DNA of 6,764 nucleotides from Actinomycetota bacterium (GTDB lineage Bacteria; Actinomycetota; Actinomycetes; S36-B12; UBA10799): assembly GCA_030837445.1 (NCBI GenBank), contig JAUPKM010000675.1, forward strand, positions 1 through 6,764, written 5' to 3'. A program made the translations under genes and the position numbers. The stretch's first letter is position 1. The number at the start of each line of letters is the position of its first letter. Shown one piece after another: positions 1 through 5,912 of the stretch. The notes under the pieces were generated by a model, which made no database searches, was not told the origin of the DNA, and worked only from the letters and a program-made list of their open reading frames with translations.

Positions 1-11
1 CACCGGTCACC

Positions 12-17
12 GAAGGA
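12..17 (+). promoter_or_regulatory. Candidate Shine-Dalgarno for the first small gene
   Basis: The purine run GAAGGA lies 11 nt upstream of the GTG at 29. The spacing is slightly long but usable. It supports a start at 29 rather than a gene entering from the left edge, although the frame is open to base 2. Confidence 0.35.
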
Positions 18-28
18 TCGAAGCCGCT

Positions 29-247
29 GTGGCCGGCCTGCTGGCACTATCGGAGTTGTCCGAAGAGGAACTCCTTGTGGCCAACGCCGAGATCGACGCA
101 ACCATTCAGGAGCGGGTGCGAGCGATCTCGTTCGGAAAGCAGTTGGCGGCCGAGGGTGTAGTCACGGTTGCCCTTGACGATCAGGGCAACTTGCTGCGTC
201 ATCACCCCGACGGTACCGCCACAGTTGTCGACACCAGCCCAGCGTGA
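29..247 (+). CDS. Small protein, putative antitoxin partner of the downstream zeta-like kinase
   Basis: Encodes 72 residues from a GTG start. I do not recognise a named family. The first half (about residues 5-42) is acidic and looks helical, including SEEELLVANAEID and IQERVRAISFGKQLAAEG. The second half looks like a short beta-rich tail (VVTVALDDQGNLLRHHPDG). The TGA stop overlaps the GTG start of the next gene by 4 bp (GTGA), so the two are probably translated in a coupled way. A small gene directly ahead of a P-loop zeta/COG4185-type kinase is the usual place for an antitoxin; that role is inferred from position, size and charge, not from a recognised domain. The frame stays open to base 2, so the protein could be longer. 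The codons before 29 include CGA and AGG, which are unusual in high-GC actinobacteria, and a purine-rich site precedes 29, so this start is preferred. Confidence 0.6.
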   Translation: MAGLLALSELSEEELLVANAEIDATIQERVRAISFGKQLAAEGVVTVALDDQGNLLRHHPDGTATVVDTSPA

Positions 248-819
248 GCCGCCTGGATTTGGTGGTTGGCCCCAACGGGGCCGGCAAGTCGACGTACGTC
301 AGGCTCGTGTTGGCAGGTGCCGCCCCGATGTCCGCAATTGTCAACGCCGACGACATCTCCAAGCAGAACTGGCCCGAGGATGCCGAGGCGCACTCGTACG
401 ACGCTGCCGAGATCGCCGCCGCGACCCGTGAGCGGCTGATCGACCTGCGGCAACCGCTCATCGCCGAGACGGTCTTCTCGCATGCGTCCAAGCTCGAACT
501 GATCCACCGGGCGCAGGCAGCCGACTACTTTGTGGCCCTTCACGTCCTGCTGGTCCCAATCGATCTCGCCGTCGCGCGCGTCGCCGCTCGGGTCGCAGCC
601 GGGGGCCACTCGGTGCCCACGGAAAAGGTCCGCGCGCGATACGAACGGCTCTGGCTGCTCGTGGCTGCGGCCATCAACATGGCTGACACCAGCAGTGTGT
701 GGGACAACTCTCATATCGACGGCCCACGGCCGGTTGCGCTGTTCAGCCGGGGGGAGCCGGTCGGCAGCCCCTCGTGGCCGAGTTGGACGCCACCAGACCT
801 GGCCGCCCGATGGAGCTGA
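244..819 (+). CDS. Zeta-toxin-like P-loop kinase (COG4185-type), putative toxin
   Basis: Encodes 191 residues. The N-terminus has a Walker A loop, GPNGAGKST at residues 9-17, then NADDI at 34-38, AETVFSH at 74-80, and a basic helix region RVAAGGHSVPTEKVRARYER at 116-135. This order matches small predicted kinases related to zeta/PezT toxins. Known zeta toxins phosphorylate UDP-N-acetylglucosamine and block cell-wall synthesis; whether this protein uses that substrate is inference, since many COG4185 members are uncharacterised. It is cytoplasmic, with no signal peptide or membrane segment. The GTG start overlaps the stop of the upstream small gene and has no Shine-Dalgarno of its own, as expected for coupled translation. 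Length is near that of short members of the family, and the frame is intact. Alternatives are a housekeeping nucleoside or sugar kinase-like ATPase without toxin activity. Confidence 0.82.
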   Translation: MSRLDLVVGPNGAGKSTYVRLVLAGAAPMSAIVNADDISKQNWPEDAEAHSYDAAEIAAATRERLIDLRQPLIAETVFSHASKLELIHRAQAADYFVALHVLLVPIDLAVARVAARVAAGGHSVPTEKVRARYERLWLLVAAAINMADTSSVWDNSHIDGPRPVALFSRGEPVGSPSWPSWTPPDLAARWS

Positions 820-901
820 TACTTCGTTAGCGATACCTCCGTTGCACATCCGGGGTGGCTCCCGAGGCGCCCAACCGGTCGGCGGCTGAGATGATGGTGC
901 G
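820..901. other. Intergenic gap between zeta-like kinase and HAD gene
   Basis: Eighty-two bases lie between two same-strand genes. A TTGCAC at 842-847 resembles a -35 box, but no acceptable -10 follows at 16-18 bp. I see no strong terminator hairpin. The HAD gene may therefore be read from its own unrecognised promoter or by read-through from the TA-like pair. Confidence 0.3.
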
Positions 902-1546
902 GTGACACTTCAGGCGGTCCTCTGGGACATGGACGGCACGATGGTGCGGACCGAGGAGTTGTGGGTCATCTCTGAGGCTCGCACGATGACAAAGCTCGGC
1001 GGCGTCTGGACCGCCCAGGATGCTGCGGTCTCGATCGGCGGCCCGCTTGACCGGGTCGTGGACTACATGGCCGAACGTGTCGGTCGGACGTCGGCAGAGG
1101 TTTCCGAGATTTTGGTGGCCGACATCGAGGAATTGATGCAGACGCGCGAGATCCCGTGGATGCCCGGAGCTCAGGAGTTGCACGACCAACTCATAGCAGC
1201 CGGAATTGCGCAGGCGCTGGTGTCGAACTCCTGGCGTGACCTGATGGACACGGTGCTCGACAAACTGGACACGTCTTTCGACGTGTCCATCGCCGGCGAC
1301 GAAATTGAGCGGCCCAAACCGAATCCGATGCCGTACGTCCGAGCTGCGGAGTTGCTGGGTGCCAGTACGTCCCAGACGGTTGTGTTGGAGGACTCGCCGA
1401 CCGGAATTCGCGCCGCACTGGGGGCAGGCTGCACCGTCGTCGGCGTACCGCTGAACTCCGATCTGCCGCCACATCCGCGCTTGACCATTGTCGGGTCGCT
1501 CGCCGACGTTGACCTCGCTATGTTGCGGAGCCTGATCAGAGACTGA
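902..1546 (+). CDS. HAD-superfamily hydrolase, beta-phosphoglucomutase-like subfamily
   Basis: Encodes 214 residues with all HAD signatures. Motif I is DMDGT at 9-13, with nucleophile D9 and acid/base D11. Motif II is LVSNS around S108. Motif III is the lysine in RPKPNP, K139. Motif IV is LEDSPTG with E163 and D164 for magnesium. The stretch between motif I and about residue 86 is the helical cap of subclass I. The family removes phosphate from, or isomerises, small phosphorylated sugars and related metabolites in the cytoplasm; the actual substrate cannot be read from the sequence. The GTG at 902 is the first possible start in frame, because a TGA lies at 887-889 just upstream, and only a weak GAG precedes it. 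It follows the zeta-like kinase by 82 bp and faces the ABC permease tail-to-tail. Confidence 0.92.
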   Translation: MTLQAVLWDMDGTMVRTEELWVISEARTMTKLGGVWTAQDAAVSIGGPLDRVVDYMAERVGRTSAEVSEILVADIEELMQTREIPWMPGAQELHDQLIAAGIAQALVSNSWRDLMDTVLDKLDTSFDVSIAGDEIERPKPNPMPYVRAAELLGASTSQTVVLEDSPTGIRAALGAGCTVVGVPLNSDLPPHPRLTIVGSLADVDLAMLRSLIRD

Positions 1547-1557
1547 CGGCAGAGTAG

Positions 1558-1576
1558 GCGGCGGGTCTGTCGCCGC
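1558..1576. terminator. Candidate bidirectional terminator hairpin between convergent genes
   Basis: GCGGCG at 1558-1563 pairs perfectly with CGCCGC at 1571-1576 around a 7-nt loop. It sits in the 40-bp gap between the stops of the HAD gene and the permease gene, where both transcripts need to end. No T-run follows on either strand, so this is not a classical intrinsic terminator, although U-less hairpins are often proposed in actinobacteria. A 6-bp GC stem can arise by chance in this base composition. Confidence 0.35.
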
Positions 1577-1586
1577 AGCGTGCCTG

Positions 1587-4142
1587 CTACTCGCTGGAAA
1601 TCGCTTTCAGCACATCAAGTCGCGACGCGCGCCAGGCGGGCCAAAGAGCCGCGACGACACCGCCGACGGCCGAGACCACTAGGAAGATTGCCAACTGCGG
1701 TCCATCGATACCGAGTTGGCTGATGCCGTCATCGGCCAAGGTGCGCTGCAGACCAACGCCGTAGAGCACGCCCAGCACCAAACCCAGACCGCTGCCCAGG
1801 ATCGCGATCAGCACACTCTCGATGAGGATCATGCGCCTGATTTGCGGTCGGGTCGCCCCAACCGCGCGGAGCAGTCCGATTTCGCGGGTCCGCTCGAACA
1901 CGCTGAGCGCAAGGGTGTTGACGATGCCCAGGAAGGCTATGAACACCGCCAGCACGAGCAGGGCGAGGATAAAGACCAGCAGTTGGTTGATCTGGTCGCG
2001 AATATCCGCCTTGAATTCGCTCTGATCTTGCAGCGTGGCAGTCGGAAAGGCCTCCAGCCGCTGATCGAGGTCGGCTCGGACCGTGGCGGGATCGGCTCCC
2101 TCAGCGACGGTCAGGTAGATCGCCGTGTCGAGGTCGGGAGCTCCAAGTTGACGGCCGGTGTCGTAGCCGGTCGCAAATCCTTGGAAGAAGCCTGCCGGCT
2201 CATAGAGTCCGACCACCGTGACACGTTGCGGACCCTTCAAAGTGAGCACGTCAACGGTTGTGCCGATTCCGAGGTTTGCCTCGGCCGCCTTCTTGGTGTC
2301 GATGATGACCGTGCCCGGAGTCTCCAGATCTAGCACCCGACCACTGGCCATGGTGATGTTGAGAACTTCGCTGATCTTGGCGGGGTCGATCACGGTGACG
2401 ATCGACCCCTGCCGGTCACCGCCAGGCAGCACCGCCACCGCAGATCGGACATAGGTGGCGACACCTATCCCCGGGGTGTCCTTGACGGCCGGATACACCG
2501 TCGGTGGGAAGGGTTGGAAGTTGGCACCCAACACGATGAAGTCGGCACCGATGACATCGTCGACCAGGGCGTCGGTGGACTTGGTGGTGGAGGACGCGAT
2601 GACGCTCAGCGCGGAGATGAGGGTGAGGCCGATCATCAGCGCCCCAGCGGTCGCGGCCGTACGGCGCGGGTTCCTCCGCGCGTTCTCTCGGGCGATACGG
2701 CCTACGGTCAAACCGCTGAAGGGCCACGACAACGCGGGGATCACTACCCGAGCGGCCCACGGGGCCAGGGCCAACGCGCCGATGAGAGCAGCCAACGCAC
2801 TCACCCCGAGCAAGCCTGCCGCGCGAGTCCCGTCATCGGTGGTGGTCAATCCTGCCCAGGCGAAGCCGGCCGCCAACAACAGCAGTCCCAGCCCGACGAG
2901 GCTCCGGGTGAGCAGTGACTTGGCCGGCTGATTGACGTCCTCCCGAAGCGCAGCAACGGGGGAAATCGCAGAGGCCCGCCGTGCCGGAATGAACGCGCTG
3001 ACAAGGGTCACCACCAAACCGATCCCGTAGGCAACTAGGAAGGTCCTTGGCAGGAAGACCAACCCGCTGCCCGGCAGCGGCGCACCCGCGGCCGAGAACA
3101 GCCCGCGCAATCCAAGCGCGACCCCGACTCCGGCCAGCAGCCCGACCGAGGTGGCAATCAGCGCAACCACGACCGCCTCCACCAAGACGGAGACATTGAC
3201 TTGCCGCCGGGTGGCTCCGATAGCGCGCATCAGCGCAAGCTCGCGGGTGCGCTGGGCGACCAGGATCGAGAAAGTGTTGTAGATCAGGAATGCCGCCACG
3301 AACAACGAAATCAATGCGAATACCAGCAGGAAGGTGTTCAGGAAGCCGAGCCGCTCACTGAGCTGTTTGGAGAAGTCGGCGGACACTTCCTCGCCAGTCT
3401 GGCTGGTGATGTCCTTCGGTAGGACAGCGTCAACTCGGGTCTTGAGCTCCTGTTGCGACACGCCACTGTCGGCCTGCACCCGCACCTGGGAAATCTGGCC
3501 AGGGGCAGTCAGCAGCCGCTCGGCCGTGGGCAGTTCCCAGGCCACCAGGGTGGCCCCTGGGCCACCGCCAGACAGGGACGCCTTCGCGATGCCCGAGACC
3601 GTCGGTTCGACCCGGGCGCCCGAGGGCAGCAGCACGGGGATCTTCTCACCAAGGGTGGTGCCCGTCTTTTCCGCCGTCTTCTCATCGATAGCGACCTCAG
3701 TCGGACCGACCGGTGGACGGCCCTGCTGGAGTTCCCATTGGGACAACTGTGGCGAGGCGATCCAGCTCTCACCGATGCCGGCGCTCTGCGGTCCGGCACT
3801 GCCGCCGACGGGTTTGCCGTCCTCTCCGAGAACGTTGACATTGCGCACCTGCACCCAGGGCACAGCCTGGGCCGCACCTGGTACCGCAGCTACCTTGGCC
3901 GCGATCCCGACGGGCATGGTCAGTGGCTTGCTGTCCGCGGTGAACTGGCTGTCGAATTCGGTGCGGGGCTCGACGATCAGGTCCGCTTGCCGGGAGCTCG
4001 TCAGATCATTGAACGCACGCTGCAGCGAGTCGGTGAAGATGAACGTCCCGGCGACGAATGCCACCGCGAGGATGATCGACAGCGCAGTGAGGGCGAGCCG
4101 GAGTTTGTAGGCGAACAGGGACCGAAGGGTGGCCTTGAGCAC
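1587..4142 (-). CDS. MacB/FtsX-like ABC transporter permease with two FtsX domains
   Basis: About 851 residues from the GTG at 4142. Reading from the N-terminus there is one membrane helix (about 16-36), a large outside domain of MacB periplasmic-core type (37-265), a first FtsX domain with three helices (about 268-388), two linking helices (414-462), another helix (497-516), a second outside domain (517-715) and a second FtsX domain with three helices (720-836). That gives ten membrane spans. Both FtsX halves carry the same cytoplasmic coupling motif, RTRELALMRAIGATR near 298 and RTREIGLLRAVGATR near 751. It pairs with the ATPase encoded immediately upstream. Type VII exporters of this sort transmit ATP-driven motion across the membrane, moving lipids, lipoproteins or peptides or controlling envelope enzymes; the cargo here is unknown. 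The GTG at 4142 is chosen because GGGGG lies 8 nt upstream and the N-terminus MLKATLRSL is typical. A TTG at 4157 would add five residues and overlap the ATPase gene by 11 bp. Confidence 0.92.
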   Translation of the reverse strand: MLKATLRSLFAYKLRLALTALSIILAVAFVAGTFIFTDSLQRAFNDLTSSRQADLIVEPRTEFDSQFTADSKPLTMPVGIAAKVAAVPGAAQAVPWVQVRNVNVLGEDGKPVGGSAGPQSAGIGESWIASPQLSQWELQQGRPPVGPTEVAIDEKTAEKTGTTLGEKIPVLLPSGARVEPTVSGIAKASLSGGGPGATLVAWELPTAERLLTAPGQISQVRVQADSGVSQQELKTRVDAVLPKDITSQTGEEVSADFSKQLSERLGFLNTFLLVFALISLFVAAFLIYNTFSILVAQRTRELALMRAIGATRRQVNVSVLVEAVVVALIATSVGLLAGVGVALGLRGLFSAAGAPLPGSGLVFLPRTFLVAYGIGLVVTLVSAFIPARRASAISPVAALREDVNQPAKSLLTRSLVGLGLLLLAAGFAWAGLTTTDDGTRAAGLLGVSALAALIGALALAPWAARVVIPALSWPFSGLTVGRIARENARRNPRRTAATAGALMIGLTLISALSVIASSTTKSTDALVDDVIGADFIVLGANFQPFPPTVYPAVKDTPGIGVATYVRSAVAVLPGGDRQGSIVTVIDPAKISEVLNITMASGRVLDLETPGTVIIDTKKAAEANLGIGTTVDVLTLKGPQRVTVVGLYEPAGFFQGFATGYDTGRQLGAPDLDTAIYLTVAEGADPATVRADLDQRLEAFPTATLQDQSEFKADIRDQINQLLVFILALLVLAVFIAFLGIVNTLALSVFERTREIGLLRAVGATRPQIRRMILIESVLIAILGSGLGLVLGVLYGVGLQRTLADDGISQLGIDGPQLAIFLVVSAVGGVVAALWPAWRASRLDVLKAISSE

Positions 4143-4146
4143 CGGG

Positions 4147-4935
4147 TTAGCCCCCAACCCGGGCGAGCGCGTCCAGACTCTTCATCCGGTCCAGCACGGT
4201 ATCGGCCGTCGGTTCCCGAAGCTCTGAGACGACCTTGCCGTCAGCCAGGAAGATGACGCGGTCCGCGTAGCCGGCCGCGCGGGCGTCGTGGGTGACCATC
4301 ACAATCGTCTGATGGAACTCGTCGACACTCTGGCGTAGGAAGCCGAGCACCTCAGCCGAGGACTGTGAATCCAGGTTGCCGGTGGGTTCGTCGGCGAAGA
4401 TGATCTGCGGTCGGCTGACCAGTGCGCGGGCGCAGGCGACTCGCTGCTGCTGGCCGCCGGAGAGCTCGCTGGGTCGGTGGCTGAGCCTGTCGCGTAGGCC
4501 CACGGTGTCGACCACTCGGTCGAACCACTGCTGGTCCGGCTTACGGCCGGCGATGTCCAGCGGCAGGGTGATGTTCTCCTGGGCGGTCAGCGTCGGGATC
4601 AGGTTGAAGGACTGGAACACGAAGCCGACAGCGTCCCGGCGCAACTGGGTCAGGGCCTTGTCAGACAGGCTCGAAAGTGCGGTATCGCCGAGCAGCACCT
4701 CACCGGAGGTGATGGAGTCCAGGCCGGCCAGGCAGTGCATCAACGTGCTCTTGCCGGATCCCGAGGGGCCCATGATGGCCGTGAACTCCCTCGCAGCCAA
4801 CTCCACGTCGACCGAATCCAAAGCGGTGACTCGGGTTGTGCCCTCGCCGTAGATCTTCGTCAGACCCACGGCCCGAGCGGCCGGTGGAGCATCTGTAGGT
4901 CCGGGGACAGCGGCCTGCGCATCGTCGTCAACCAT
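4147..4935 (-). CDS. ABC transporter ATP-binding protein, LolD/MacB type
   Basis: Encodes 262 residues from ATG at 4935 and is the ATP-hydrolysing partner of the FtsX-type permease. All nucleotide-binding elements are present: Walker A GPSGSGKST (56-64), Q-loop glutamine Q108 in VFQSFNLIPTLT, signature LSGGQQQR (158-165), Walker B IIFADEPT (178-185) ending in catalytic E183, D-loop NLDS (187-190) and H-loop H216. The FQSFNLIPTLTAQENI segment is characteristic of the LolD/MacB/FtsE group. The first 20 or so residues are a variable acidic, proline- and alanine-rich tail. The frame runs open further upstream to 5256, but that part overlaps the nuclease gene and has no family resemblance, so it is rejected. 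The gene starts 11 bp after the nuclease stop and ends 4 bp before the permease GTG, so all are probably cotranscribed. No good Shine-Dalgarno lies at normal spacing; GGGG is 14 nt away and part of a small hairpin. Confidence 0.94.
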   Translation of the reverse strand: MVDDDAQAAVPGPTDAPPAARAVGLTKIYGEGTTRVTALDSVDVELAAREFTAIMGPSGSGKSTLMHCLAGLDSITSGEVLLGDTALSSLSDKALTQLRRDAVGFVFQSFNLIPTLTAQENITLPLDIAGRKPDQQWFDRVVDTVGLRDRLSHRPSELSGGQQQRVACARALVSRPQIIFADEPTGNLDSQSSAEVLGFLRQSVDEFHQTIVMVTHDARAAGYADRVIFLADGKVVSELREPTADTVLDRMKSLDALARVGG

Positions 4936-4936
4936 A

Positions 4937-4951
4937 GGTAGCAACGCTACC
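4937..4951 (-). promoter_or_regulatory. Inverted repeat at the nuclease/ATPase gene junction
   Basis: GGTAGC at 4937-4942 and GCTACC at 4946-4951 form a perfect 6-bp stem with a 3-nt loop. The repeat contains the TAG stop of the RecB-like gene (4947-4949) and ends 1 bp before the ATPase ATG. In the mRNA, the only nearby G-rich ribosome-binding candidate, GGGG at 4953-4950, is partly in the 5' arm. The hairpin could restrain ATPase translation until a ribosome finishing the nuclease gene melts it. That function is inference; a chance palindrome is possible. Confidence 0.4.
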
Positions 4952-5882
4952 CCGTGTATGCGGACTCGGCATTGTGCGGATGACTCGTTGAGTCTGGCCG
5001 AGCTCGCTCCGGCAATGGCAACATCTCGCCGCCCTTGGCCGGGCACAGCTGTTGGAACGAGCACCAGTCGCACAGCCGGGAGGGCTTCGGTGTCCATTCC
5101 CCGCTGTCGTACACGGCCACGATCGAATCCCACAACGCTCGCACCTTTGATTCGAAGGTGACCAGATCGTCGGGGTCGGGCACGAGCCGGAGGTACTCGC
5201 CGGACCCCAGGTAGGTCAGCTGCAGCAGCGCCGGCAGTTCGCCCGTCATCCGCCACACGACGAGTGCATAGAATCGCAGCTGGAACATCGCCTTCTGCTC
5301 GAATCGGGGCCCCGGCGCCCGTCCGGTCTTATAGTCCACGATCCGGATCCCTGCCTGCTGATGGATGTCGACGCGGTCGATGAAGCCGCGCAGCACGGGG
5401 CCGTCCGGCAGCGGTACCTCCACATGTAGTTCCCGATGCGCCGGGTTCAGCAGGCTCGGATTCTCCATCCGGAAGTACGTCGCCAGCAGTGGCTCGGCCC
5501 CCCGCAGCCAACCGGCGATCACCGCCGGGTCGGAGTTGTCCTCGCTGGCGGCGGTGCCCACCACGGCAGCCAGTTCAGGTTCCTCGCCGACAATGCGCTG
5601 CCAGGTCCCGGCCAGCAGACTGACCGCGGTTGGCAGCGTCCGATCGTCGGGCGGGAGATCGAAGATGTCCTCCAGCACCGTGTGCACCAGCGTGCCCCGG
5701 GCCATCGCCGAACTGGTCGGCTCCGGCAGGCGATCGATCGTCCGGTAGCGGTAGAGCAGGGGGCAGGTGGTGAAGTCCGATGCGCGCGAAGGCGACAACG
5801 CACCCAGCACTGGGTGCCCCTGGTGTCGCTCCGCTCGCCAGCCACCCGTTTCGGTTGCCGGATCAGCCGTGTTTGTGGTCAT
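4947..5882 (-). CDS. RecB-family PD-(D/E)XK nuclease with Fe-S cluster cysteines
   Basis: Encodes 311 residues from ATG at 5882. The nuclease core is visible in order: LSPSRASDFTTCPLLYRYR (29-47), GTLVHTVLE with H67 (63-71), GFIDRVD with D169, IVDYKTG with D183 and K185, and QLRFY with Q201 and Y205. These match the RecB/AddB/Cas4-like PD-(D/E)XK fold that cuts DNA using metal ions. Cysteines C40, C271, C274 and C280 (one early, then CxxC and CxxxxxC) have the arrangement of the 4Fe-4S cluster that staples AddB-type and Cas4-type nucleases. There is no helicase domain, so this is a stand-alone nuclease; known relatives are annotated only as RecB family exonuclease and the role in the cell is unclear. 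The upstream M50 gene ends 30 bp before this start, and the ABC ATPase follows by 11 bp. The Shine-Dalgarno is weak. Confidence 0.9.
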   Translation of the reverse strand: MTTNTADPATETGGWRAERHQGHPVLGALSPSRASDFTTCPLLYRYRTIDRLPEPTSSAMARGTLVHTVLEDIFDLPPDDRTLPTAVSLLAGTWQRIVGEEPELAAVVGTAASEDNSDPAVIAGWLRGAEPLLATYFRMENPSLLNPAHRELHVEVPLPDGPVLRGFIDRVDIHQQAGIRIVDYKTGRAPGPRFEQKAMFQLRFYALVVWRMTGELPALLQLTYLGSGEYLRLVPDPDDLVTFESKVRALWDSIVAVYDSGEWTPKPSRLCDWCSFQQLCPAKGGEMLPLPERARPDSTSHPHNAESAYTG

Positions 5883-5912
5883 AGCGTGAGCCTAAGCGGC
5901 ACTTACGACAGT

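Noticed and set aside
842..870. TTGCAC as a -35 promoter box for the HAD gene
   Set aside because: The position 17 bp downstream reads AGGCGC, with no TANNNT-like -10 at allowed spacing.
202..1474. Two minus-strand 215-codon frames opposite the zeta-like kinase and HAD genes
   Set aside because: The plus strand carries intact Walker A and HAD motifs. The minus translations have no family features.
3334..4256. Plus-strand open frames of 258 and 267 codons opposite the permease and ATPase genes
   Set aside because: They lie antisense to a full-length permease with clear motifs. Their translations are low-complexity Arg/Pro/Ser-rich text typical of high-GC shadow frames.
4936..5256. 107-residue N-terminal extension of the ABC ATPase
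   Set aside because: It would overlap the conserved end of the nuclease gene, including the Fe-S cysteines, and the extension lacks any family match. The ATG at 4935 gives a normal-length ATPase.
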